A stretch of 64,000 bases of DNA from NCBI RefSeq assembly GCF_030549525.1, contig NZ_CP130831.1, positions 1,885,501 through 1,949,500 on the forward strand, read 5' to 3'. The position numbers were made by a program, and so were the translations under genes. Below, one piece after another: positions 37,546 through 44,590 of this stretch; the first letter of the stretch is position 1, and every line of letters begins with the position of its first letter. Below the pieces are notes generated by a model. It was not told the origin of the DNA. It saw nothing but the letters and a program-made list of their open reading frames with translations, and ran no database searches. The stretch comes from Stenotrophomonas sp. 704A1. Its GTDB lineage: Bacteria > Pseudomonadota > Gammaproteobacteria > Xanthomonadales > Xanthomonadaceae.

Positions 37546-37797
37546 CTACGCCGCCCTTAACCGGTTCGATTCCTCTGGGTCGGGTGGCGACCGCTCCGCC
37601 AGACGCTCGGCCTGCCAGGCGTCTACCTCCGCTTCAACCCAGGCAACCATGCCCTCTCCGAGAGGAACCGCAGCCGGGAACGTCCGTTCATGGATCCGCT
37701 TGTAGATGGTGGTCTTGCTCAGGCCAGTGCGGCGCCGGACCTCCGGCATCCGAATGAAGACGAGCGGGGTTGGGCTCGCCATGATGTTGTCGCTCAT
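37546..37797 (-). CDS. AlpA-like helix-turn-helix excisionase/regulator
   Basis: 83 residues with the AlpA/MerR-like DNA-binding start FIRMPEVRRRTGLSKTTIYKRIHERTFP, followed by EAEVDAWQAERLAE, typical of phage excisionase-type activators. These usually sit beside an integrase; none is next to it here. It is the last gene of the leftward operon, overlaps the previous one by 4 nt, and is followed by a terminator. Confidence 0.85.
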   Translation of the reverse strand: MSDNIMASPTPLVFIRMPEVRRRTGLSKTTIYKRIHERTFPAAVPLGEGMVAWVEAEVDAWQAERLAERSPPDPEESNRLRAA

Positions 37798-38048
37798 GCT
37801 TCCTCCTTCGGCGCGCCGGCGGCGGCCAGATTGGTGCCGCGGCGGCGGCGTTTCGATACGGGGGCCATGATCCGCTCGGCTTCGGCCCGGTGCTCACGGG
37901 AGAGTGCGATCAGCGCCGGGCCACGGGCCTCCCACGCGCGCACAGTGGCCTTGCTCGCCTTGGCGAGGTCCACACCCGACAGGCTAGCCAGCGCGTGGCC
38001 TACTTCGCGGAAGTCGGGCACCTCGAGAGCTTGTAGCAGGTCAGTCAT
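37794..38048 (-). CDS. Small phage protein, unknown function
   Basis: 84 residues, helical, with a basic tail (SKRRRRGTN). The start MTDLLQALEVPDFREVGHAL was chosen because ATG 38048 is the first after the divergent membrane gene; upstream frame is open but overlaps that gene. Stop overlaps AlpA start (ATGA). A role in DNA binding is possible from its charge but not shown. Confidence 0.65.
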   Translation of the reverse strand: MTDLLQALEVPDFREVGHALASLSGVDLAKASKATVRAWEARGPALIALSREHRAEAERIMAPVSKRRRRGTNLAAAGAPKEEA

Positions 38049-38097
38049 GCGCGGCCCCCGTGGCAAGATGCGGCATCGTCCACAAGGAGATGGCCCG

Positions 38098-38721
38098 ATG
38101 ATTGCCGCTGAAGTGATGGTTCCGTGTATGTCCCTCTTGCCCAACTGCCGGTTGGACTGGACCGCACTCTCCGCAATTGGCGGTTGGGCTGCGGCCATCG
38201 CAACGTTCCTGGCCGTTTACGTCCCTGCCCGGAATTACAAGGCAGATAATGAACGTCGTGCAAAGCGAGAACGCCAAGTCTCGTTCGTTGAGATCAACAG
38301 GATTATTCCGAAGGTCCGAGATATTCGGGGGCAGGTGCGGACACTCCAGGCGAAGGTGGTCCCTGCGATTCCAGAGGTTCTGCGTAGGGGCAAGGCTGAC
38401 TCCGCTGCAGTTGCCGATCTGCTGCGTGTGAAGGGGCAGGTTCCGTTCGTCATACTTTCGGAAGGCCTGGAAATGATCTCCATGGCCATATCGAATCTTC
38501 AGGCCAATCTCGACACCATCAATGATTACCTTGATGCTGGGGCGGAAATAAAGCTGTATGAGAACCATCAGTTTCACAGAATGGATGCTTATCAGCATGC
38601 GCTCCATAACACGGAGGTCGCCGCAAACAATGTGTTCCTCGCTATCAAGAAGTATGCGGGGATCGACTTCATCGGCGAGGAGCAGAACGGTCATGTGGCT
38701 CATGAGCCGTTCTCCGGATAG
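38098..38721 (+). CDS. Membrane-anchored cargo protein, antisense to phage operon (1 of 3)
   Basis: 207 residues. One transmembrane helix near the N-terminus (ALSAIGGWAAAIATFLAVYV, about 25-44), then a basic cytoplasmic stretch (NERRAKRERQ) and a long helical domain to the C-terminus. AGGAG precedes ATG 38098. It is encoded against the leftward operon, divergent from 38048 and overlapping the MazG-like gene end by 22 nt. GC content is lower than that of its neighbours. Layout and orientation suggest a moron expressed from the prophage, perhaps acting at the membrane on other phages (inference). Confidence 0.75.
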   Translation: MIAAEVMVPCMSLLPNCRLDWTALSAIGGWAAAIATFLAVYVPARNYKADNERRAKRERQVSFVEINRIIPKVRDIRGQVRTLQAKVVPAIPEVLRRGKADSAAVADLLRVKGQVPFVILSEGLEMISMAISNLQANLDTINDYLDAGAEIKLYENHQFHRMDAYQHALHNTEVAANNVFLAIKKYAGIDFIGEEQNGHVAHEPFSG

Positions 38722-40016
38722 GCACATCGGTGGTGGTCGATCACAGCCTGCTCGGCGGAGCTCGCGCGGCTGTTGGCATACGCCCTGATCCCACCTGCGG
38801 TTTCAAGGAACTCTGTGTCCTTATTCGAGTTCGCAATGGTCCTAAGCGACTTCGCGGCAGCCCGCAGTGCGTCCCGCGTGCGCTGCAGCATTCGGGCGTC
38901 GGCCTGTGCTGCCTGCCATAACGGCTCAGCCCAGTGACCGGCCGGCGGCGGCGTGTAGCCCTGCGCTCCAACCATCAAGGTACCGGTGATCACGTCGCAC
39001 ACGCGGGCGCGGATACCTGCCGGGTCGGCATCGAGCGAGTAGGGCAGGTCCACGGCCTCGGCTTTTGGTGCGTGGGCGTTTCCCGGCAGCGGGGTGTCGA
39101 AGTGCAGGGCGTTCTTTGCCTCCTGCTTGGCGCGGATCTTCGCCATCACGTCGGGCTGGTTGATGCGAGCCAGCTCGGCGTCGCCAGCCGCGTGCATGTC
39201 GAGGCCCGCCACCCAGCAGTAGCCGGCCAGGGTGACCATGACGCCGCCGACTTCCTGCGCAGGCTCGCCGACCGGGCGGCCGAACACGTAGTCGACCAGG
39301 GTGGGGACGCGCGCGCTGTCGTAGCCGCGGGCCTGCAGCAGCTCCAGCACTTCCTCCAGCAGGCGGTCGCCGCGCTCGGTCATGTCGCTGTAAAGCGACG
39401 GCTGGAAGCACTGGCCCATCCATTCGGCCACGCCAGCTTGGAAGCTGGGCCTCACCTGCTCGCGTGTATCGCCAGCGCAAGACCTGCCCAAGTCGCAGTC
39501 CGGGCAGCAGATGTTGCGGCCTTCATCGTTCTGGCGAATCCCAGTTTGATCGCAGGCATCGCAGCCTTGCGGCAGAGCCCCCACCGGCTGGCGGGCGGCG
39601 AGTGCCGCACAAACCGCTTTGACCTGTTCGTACACCTCGTAGGGGATATCAGCCCTGCGGCGCTCAAACACTTCCAGGGCGATCGCCAATGCATCCCCCT
39701 GACCACCCGGGGAGGGCTGGGCGGAGAGGGCGGCTGGCTTCGCCACATACTGGTCTTCTTCGTTGATGATGAAAGGGTGGCCCTCCATCATCTGTTCGAT
39801 GTTGACCAGCATCCGGCCGATCTGATCGTACTGAGCCGGGGTGTGCTCTCCCGCGCTGTCTTCGTACATGAGGTTGTCCCATGCTTTGCCAGCAAGGCGC
39901 AGGCTGGTCTCATCATGAATTCCTTCCTTCCAGTTGAAGGAAGGCTCGGCCTGATCCCCCAGCCTCACCCTCCCACCGAGCTTCACGTCCGCCAGGGTCT
40001 TGTTGTCGGTGGTCAT
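38700..40016 (-). CDS. Phage protein with MazG-like NTP pyrophosphohydrolase domain
   Basis: 438 residues. A MazG-superfamily helical domain spans about 192-301: FQAGVAEWMGQCF, then ERGDRLLEEVLELLQARGYD (EExxE-type metal motif), YVFGRPVGEPAQEVGGVMVTLAGYC and a KIRAKQEAK end. An upstream cysteine cluster (C152, C155, C170, C171, C174, C180) looks like a zinc module. The C-terminal 100 residues form a long helix pattern of unknown role. Phages use such enzymes to tune dNTP or ppGpp pools. ATG overlaps the HTH gene stop (ATGA). Confidence 0.78.
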   Translation of the reverse strand: MTTDNKTLADVKLGGRVRLGDQAEPSFNWKEGIHDETSLRLAGKAWDNLMYEDSAGEHTPAQYDQIGRMLVNIEQMMEGHPFIINEEDQYVAKPAALSAQPSPGGQGDALAIALEVFERRRADIPYEVYEQVKAVCAALAARQPVGALPQGCDACDQTGIRQNDEGRNICCPDCDLGRSCAGDTREQVRPSFQAGVAEWMGQCFQPSLYSDMTERGDRLLEEVLELLQARGYDSARVPTLVDYVFGRPVGEPAQEVGGVMVTLAGYCWVAGLDMHAAGDAELARINQPDVMAKIRAKQEAKNALHFDTPLPGNAHAPKAEAVDLPYSLDADPAGIRARVCDVITGTLMVGAQGYTPPPAGHWAEPLWQAAQADARMLQRTRDALRAAAKSLRTIANSNKDTEFLETAGGIRAYANSRASSAEQAVIDHHRCAYPENGS

Positions 40017-40348
40017 GCGATCTTCTCCAGCAGGAAGTTGGTGTCGATGTGCCAGCCGGCCTCACGGGCTCCCAGCAGGCGCAGCTCGTTGGTGTCGAAC
40101 TCGTCCAGACCGAGAAGCTTCGCGGCGAGCTCGATGTGGGTAGGGGAGATGGGCCGGTCGCGGTAGAAGAGGTCGTAGACGTTGTGCTTCGAGCAGCCCC
40201 AGGCGTCGGCCAGGTCCTGCATGCGCTTGCCTTCTTCCACCAGGTGCCGCTTCAGGTGCGCGCGCACGCTGTCGATCGACCTGGGGATGCGGATCGGGCG
40301 GCCACCGGCGGCCATGCCGTTGTGTGCGTGCTGGCGACGGGCGCTCAT
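40013..40348 (-). CDS. XRE-like helix-turn-helix protein
   Basis: 111 residues. A Cro/C1-type HTH occupies about 35-85 (LKRHLVEEGKRMQDLADAWGCSKHNVYDLFYRDRPISPTHIELAAKLLGLDEF). The N-terminus is basic (GGRPIRIPRS). It lies between the methyltransferase and the MazG-like gene, overlapping both by 4 nt. Probably a transcriptional regulator within the early-left operon. Confidence 0.8.
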   Translation of the reverse strand: MSARRQHAHNGMAAGGRPIRIPRSIDSVRAHLKRHLVEEGKRMQDLADAWGCSKHNVYDLFYRDRPISPTHIELAAKLLGLDEFDTNELRLLGAREAGWHIDTNFLLEKIA

Positions 40349-42363
40349 GCGGCTTCCTGCATCAGCGCCTTGACCAGCGCCTTTGCGGTGCGGTTCGGGA
40401 CCGCGTTGCCGATCTGCTTGGTGATCTCGGTAGCGTTGCCGGCGAAGTCGTACACCTCGCCCTCGTCATCAAACGACGTGGCCCGGGCCAGCTCGCGCCA
40501 GTGCAGCATCCGGTAATTGATGTCGATGCGGACCTCGTCGGCGACGTCGGCTGCAGGAGTTGCCAGCTGGACGTGGCCTGTTGCAGTGACAGTCGGCATG
40601 GGGTCGTCGATGCTGTGGGTGCGCGGGGTCTGACCCGGGGCTTCGCCGAAGTTTGGAACCAGGAACGGCTCGGCCAGTGCCAGTGACTCGGAGCAGGTAA
40701 TGGTGGGCATCGGCTCGCTGGCCAGCCGCATGTCGCCCGTCCGGCCGGTGCCGACGTTGCCGCGCATGACGATCGGTTCGACCAGCGCCATTTCGTTGGA
40801 TCCGGTCAGCGCCGGCATCGGCGCGTCAGCATCCAGCACGCGGCTCACGGGATTGCGGCCGTCGCTGTCGCCGTGCCCTGCGCGCATAAGCACCGGCTCG
40901 GCCAGGCCGAAGCGGGCCTTAGTTGTCACCGAGGGCACCGGCTCGACCACCGACGACGCGGTCAGGCCCGAGCCGCCGCCGTAGTACGGAGCCACCAGCG
41001 GCACGGCGAGCGCCTGATCGCCGCCCTTGGCGGTGGTCACCGTACGGATCGGCTCAGCGGCAGAGCGCGGCACGCCGGCGCTGCTGGTGTTGGATGTGGG
41101 CACGATGATGGGCTCGATCAGGTGCGGCCGCGCGCCGTTGCCGCCGGTGGTGATCGTGGGCACCGGATTGTCGACGCTGCGCGCGCTCCCGCCGCTGGCA
41201 TTGGCCATCACCAGAGGCTCCACCAGCTGCGGCCGAGCGCAGCCGGGGCGCTCGGCACCCGCGCCGCCGGTGGTGATTGTGGGCAGAGGCTGGTCCAGGT
41301 CGCGCGCGGCACCGCCGCTGCTGGTGGCCAGCACCAGCCCAACGTGGCTGCCGCCGGCGGTCAGCGTCGGCAGCGGCTCGTCGGCGGACTTCGCCGTGGC
41401 CTGCAGGTGCTGCTCGCTGGTGCCGCGCGGGTGGACCAGCATCGGGTCCGCGCTGACCAGGCCCAGAACCGCGGCCTCTGCGCGGCTGAACACCAGTCGC
41501 GGGGCCTGGCCGTCCAGCAGCGCCTGCACGGCATCGATGTAGGGCCGGGGCCAGCTGTACTTCACCGCGCCGGCCAGGATCCGCCGCAGCGTGTTCGGCT
41601 TCAGCGGCTTCGTGCGGGTGAAGATGCTCTTGCCGGTCATGGTCCAGTCGATGACCTCGCGTGCACCGCGCCAGCGCGGCCGGCTGCCCAGCAGGTCGGT
41701 ACCGCCCACGCGGTCGTGCGTGAACTCCGGCCAGGACAGGCGCTTGCCGTCGCTGCGGCCGATCAGGAAGAAGCGGCGGCGGGTGGTCGGGTCGCCGAAG
41801 TCGGCGCAGCAGACGACCTTCCAGTCCACCTTGAATCCCACGGCCTCCAGCGCGGCAACCCACGCGCGGAAGTACTCTCCGCGGCGCGACTTGATGGGCC
41901 GGCCGGTGACAAGGCTGCACGGGCCCCAGTCCATGAACTCCGGCACGTTCTCCACCAGCACGCGGGCGACGCGCAGCTCGGTGCACCAGCGCACGACGTG
42001 CCATGGATCCATGCGCTGCTGGTCGTGCACCGGCCGGCCGCCGCGCGCGCGGCTGTGGAAGACGCAGGAAGGGGCAGCAGTGAGCAGGTCCAGGCGACCC
42101 TCGGGGACGATGGTGAGCGGCAGCGCCGATTCCAGGTCCGCACAGTGGATGCGGTCGGCGTGCTCCTTGTGGTTGCGGCGGTTGGTCTCGATGGCGACCG
42201 GCCAGTGGTTCACACCGATCATCTGCACCGGCAGGCCCAGCTGGCGCATGGCGCGGGCGGTTCCGTTGGACAGGCCGCCGGCGCCGCAGAACAGGTCGGC
42301 CACCAGCATCGGGCGGACCTTTCGCGCGACGCGGATCTCGGGGACGCGGGAGCCGTCAGCCAT
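40345..42363 (-). CDS. DNA C5-cytosine methyltransferase with eight internal repeats
   Basis: 672 residues. Class I SAM-dependent C5 MTase: motif I DLFCGAGGLS (23-32), catalytic loop APSCVFHSRARGG with Cys100, motif VI ENV (138-140), motif VIII TTRRRFFLIG (193-202), and motif X QIGNAVPNRTA (650-660). Between VIII and X lies an array of eight degenerate copies of xPxPTxT at residues 329, 358, 399, 437, 474, 514, 550 and 587 (period 29-41), in the target-recognition region. No matching restriction enzyme is seen, so it is an orphan that probably protects phage DNA. Confidence 0.92.
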   Translation of the reverse strand: MADGSRVPEIRVARKVRPMLVADLFCGAGGLSNGTARAMRQLGLPVQMIGVNHWPVAIETNRRNHKEHADRIHCADLESALPLTIVPEGRLDLLTAAPSCVFHSRARGGRPVHDQQRMDPWHVVRWCTELRVARVLVENVPEFMDWGPCSLVTGRPIKSRRGEYFRAWVAALEAVGFKVDWKVVCCADFGDPTTRRRFFLIGRSDGKRLSWPEFTHDRVGGTDLLGSRPRWRGAREVIDWTMTGKSIFTRTKPLKPNTLRRILAGAVKYSWPRPYIDAVQALLDGQAPRLVFSRAEAAVLGLVSADPMLVHPRGTSEQHLQATAKSADEPLPTLTAGGSHVGLVLATSSGGAARDLDQPLPTITTGGAGAERPGCARPQLVEPLVMANASGGSARSVDNPVPTITTGGNGARPHLIEPIIVPTSNTSSAGVPRSAAEPIRTVTTAKGGDQALAVPLVAPYYGGGSGLTASSVVEPVPSVTTKARFGLAEPVLMRAGHGDSDGRNPVSRVLDADAPMPALTGSNEMALVEPIVMRGNVGTGRTGDMRLASEPMPTITCSESLALAEPFLVPNFGEAPGQTPRTHSIDDPMPTVTATGHVQLATPAADVADEVRIDINYRMLHWRELARATSFDDEGEVYDFAGNATEITKQIGNAVPNRTAKALVKALMQEAA

Positions 42364-42653
42364 CAGAAGTCCTCCATGGCGAACAGGCGCGGGAAGGAGC
42401 CGCCGGCGGCGACCTCGATGGCCAGCTGCTCACGGAAGGTGCGCTTTTGGCCCGTCGGCCGGCCGTCTTCATCGCTGTCGGAGAAGTTGAGCGAGTCGAG
42501 GTCGGAATCGACCAGCTCCACGGCATCGGCCACGTCGCTGTCGTCCAGGCCGTAGGCCTCCTGTGCGGCCTTGACCACGGAAGCGAGGTCAGTGCCCATC
42601 CACCATTCGGACTCGGTGACGGCGAAGATCTTGATGGGTGCGGTATCAGTCAC
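42363..42653 (-). CDS. Small acidic phage protein, unknown function
   Basis: 96 residues, strongly acidic in the middle (DDSDVADAVELVDSDLDSLNFSDSDEDGR). No family recognised. Its stop shares one base with the methyltransferase start, and its start overlaps the upstream gene by 8 nt, so it is coupled in the early-left operon. Confidence 0.7.
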   Translation of the reverse strand: MTDTAPIKIFAVTESEWWMGTDLASVVKAAQEAYGLDDSDVADAVELVDSDLDSLNFSDSDEDGRPTGQKRTFREQLAIEVAAGGSFPRLFAMEDF

Positions 42654-42966
42654 GGGATGCTCCTGTCAGTTCGGCGCGCAGCTGCTCAACGCGCGTGCGC
42701 CAGTAGTCGATGGTTTCGTCGCTGCTGCTGCGCAGCGTTTCGTGGTGCCCGAGGGCAGTTGCAGCGGTGATCAGGTCGGTAACCAAGCCCGGCCGCGTGG
42801 TGCTGGTGCTGCCGCCGGCGCGCAGCTCGGCCACCTCGGCCTGCAGCTGCTCGATGTTGTCGTTAGCCTGGGCCAGCCACTGCCGATAGGCGTCCTTCGT
42901 CGGCTGCCGCATGCGACACGGAACGCCCGGATCCTTCGGCGCCGGCACCAGCACCAGGCCGCTCAC
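42646..42966 (-). CDS. Small coiled-coil phage protein
   Basis: 106 residues from a GTG start at 42966 that overlaps the upstream stop (GTGA). A coiled-coil segment is visible (QANDNIEQLQAEVAELRAG), with a second helix near the end (TIDYWRTRVEQLRAELTG). Not recognised. The frame is open upstream to 43230, but that would cross the next gene. Confidence 0.65.
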   Translation of the reverse strand: MSGLVLVPAPKDPGVPCRMRQPTKDAYRQWLAQANDNIEQLQAEVAELRAGGSTSTTRPGLVTDLITAATALGHHETLRSSSDETIDYWRTRVEQLRAELTGASRD

Positions 42967-43103
42967 CCCCGGGCCTCGCGGCGGGCTTCCGCGAGGATCT
43001 CGCGCAGGTCGTCCTGCACCTTGCGGTCCTCGCCCAGGGCGACAGCGGCGGCCAGAGCGCGCTCTAGCGCGTAGACCCGGTCGTTCGGATGGATGTAGGT
43101 CAT
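42963..43103 (-). CDS. 46-residue phage protein
   Basis: Short helical protein (MTYIHPNDRVYALERALAAAVALGEDRKVQ...). Supported by its GTGA overlap with the next gene and by an ATG placed just before the divergent membrane gene at 43142. Function unknown. Confidence 0.55.
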   Translation of the reverse strand: MTYIHPNDRVYALERALAAAVALGEDRKVQDDLREILAEARREARG

Positions 43104-43141
43104 GGCAGAATCGGCTCCAACATGGACAGGGAGGAAGTGCG

Positions 43142-43819
43142 ATGGCGATATGCCCGCTCGCAGTCGATTGGGGGAACGTGGCCGACTGGGCTGCGGTTGT
43201 GGTGGGCGCACTGGCGGCCGGCGGTACCATCGGGGTCGCGGTACTGGCAAACCGAACGTCTAAGCGAGCGGCTGCTATTGCGGAGGAGGCGACGAAAATC
43301 GCTGCTCAACAGCATGGCGAGGCAGTGAAGCTGCGCGAGGAGAACGCGCGAATCATTGGCAGGATCCTGCTGTACGAGGTCACGGCATTGCCTGCGCGGA
43401 TGGCCGTGATGGTCAGAGATCTCGACGCTGGCATTGACTTGCAAAACCGACAGATACTCGATGGCGGCGCGATGACCCGTGCTCTCGATGAGGCAGAGCG
43501 TGCTCTGCTGCCTGGGGCAGAGCGCGTCGAGGACCGAATCCACAACCTGCCGGACAGCATTGGGGCAGACCTGGCCACCCTGATCGGTGGCAGTCGAACC
43601 CTCGGGGAGTTGGTTCGAAAGATTCGCGATCGGGTGGTCAAGCCTAGTGGCGTAAATCCTAGGTGGCGGTACGCAGGCGAGTACGCGGACTTCCAGCTTC
43701 TGCTTGGGCAGCTGGAATGGCTGCACGGAATAAGCGAACAGTTTGCTGCCGAGTTTCGAGAGTTTGTCGGGGTCGCGCCTGACGAGAATTTCGGTCCAGA
43801 CGAGCCGGAAGAGCGGTAG
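43142..43819 (+). CDS. Membrane-anchored cargo protein, antisense to phage operon (2 of 3)
   Basis: 225 residues. One transmembrane helix (WAAVVVGALAAGGTIGVAVLA, about 16-36) followed by a long coiled-coil-like cytoplasmic region (RTSKRAAAIAEEATKIAAQQHGEAVKLREENARII). GGAGG lies 7 bases before the ATG. Like the gene at 38098 it begins with an Asp-Trp-x-x-(V/I)-x-x-Trp-Ala-Ala pattern, runs against the operon and has its own start signals. The product is predicted to sit at the inner membrane with its bulk in the cytoplasm. Function unknown. Confidence 0.75.
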   Translation: MAICPLAVDWGNVADWAAVVVGALAAGGTIGVAVLANRTSKRAAAIAEEATKIAAQQHGEAVKLREENARIIGRILLYEVTALPARMAVMVRDLDAGIDLQNRQILDGGAMTRALDEAERALLPGAERVEDRIHNLPDSIGADLATLIGGSRTLGELVRKIRDRVVKPSGVNPRWRYAGEYADFQLLLGQLEWLHGISEQFAAEFREFVGVAPDENFGPDEPEER

Positions 43820-43827
43820 GGGAGTGC

Positions 43828-44085
43828 TCACGCCGCAACCCCCATCGCCATCAGGTCGACGTCGTCCACCTTGTCGCGCAGGTAGCGGCGCGCGCGGCAC
43901 AGGCGGCTGGCGATCACGGCGCGGTCTTCATGGGCAAAGAAGGTCTCCGCGTGCATGTGCAGCGCACGGCGGTGGTCGCGCCGGTACAGGCGCCAGGTGA
44001 CGGCGCTGCCGTCCGTGGTCGGGAACCGGCCCCAGGCGAAACCCAAGGTCTCCTTCGGCGCGCGGCGCGCGATGTGGCGGCTCAT
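43828..44085 (-). CDS. Small phage protein, unknown function
   Basis: 85 residues, basic, Trp-containing (TLGFAWGRFPTTDGSAVTWRLYRRDHRRAL). Start ATG 44085 overlaps the upstream stop (ATGA). No family recognised. Confidence 0.62.
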   Translation of the reverse strand: MSRHIARRAPKETLGFAWGRFPTTDGSAVTWRLYRRDHRRALHMHAETFFAHEDRAVIASRLCRARRYLRDKVDDVDLMAMGVAA

Positions 44086-44303
44086 GCCTGCGCTCCCTTC
44101 TTCGCGGCGCGGCGACCGTGGCCACCTTCGACCACCTGCCGGCGGCTGATCGTGCTCTTGTCGATGCCGCTGGTGCCCAGGACCTGGACCTGTCCGCCAG
44201 CGGCGGCGAAGCGCGCCATGTCGCTGGCCAGCTTCTGCCGGTCCTGCTCCTTCTCGCGATCGGTGGCGCCACTGAAGACGGGCTTGACGTGGATGCTGGT
44301 CAT
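44082..44303 (-). CDS. Small phage protein, unknown function
   Basis: 73 residues with a charged helical start (GATDREKEQDRQKLASDMARFAAAGG) and a short segment resembling an HTH end (TSGIDKSTISRRQVVEGGHGRR). A DNA-binding role is possible. It overlaps both neighbours by 4 nt. Confidence 0.62.
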   Translation of the reverse strand: MTSIHVKPVFSGATDREKEQDRQKLASDMARFAAAGGQVQVLGTSGIDKSTISRRQVVEGGHGRRAAKKGAQA

Positions 44304-44590
44304 GCTGCTGCTCCTTCGTAGACCCAGCGGCGCACTGTCCCGAACGGAACACCAAGCGCGGCGCTGATCTGGTTGACGGTGTTGCCGCTGGCCCGGAGCT
44401 GCCGGGCGCGGCGTTTGGTGGTGACCGGCCAGTACCGGCCGTGAGGCTGGCGCGGTACCGGCATTCCTTGGCAGCGGGCCATGTCCTGGACCGCGCGGGG
44501 CGAGCGCCCGAGGGCAGCCGCGACGGTCATCGCGTCGCGGCCCTCCATCTGGCGCAGAACCCGCAGTTCGCTGGTGCGCCAGAGTTCCAT
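44300..44590 (-). CDS. Putative DNA-binding phage protein (two HTH-like segments)
   Basis: 96 residues. Two helix-turn-helix-like stretches are visible: AMTVAAALGRSPRAVQDMARCQG (about 20-42) and NTVNQISAALGVPFGTVRRWVYEG (about 70-93). Its start shares one base with the exonuclease stop. Likely a regulator or accessory DNA-binding factor. Confidence 0.7.
   Translation of the reverse strand: MELWRTSELRVLRQMEGRDAMTVAAALGRSPRAVQDMARCQGMPVPRQPHGRYWPVTTKRRARQLRASGNTVNQISAALGVPFGTVRRWVYEGAAA

Noticed and set aside
42646..43230. Long 194-codon version of the small coiled-coil protein
   Set aside because: Its N-terminal half is Arg/Pro-rich shadow of the genes at 42963 and 43142; GTG 42966 with the GTGA overlap is better.
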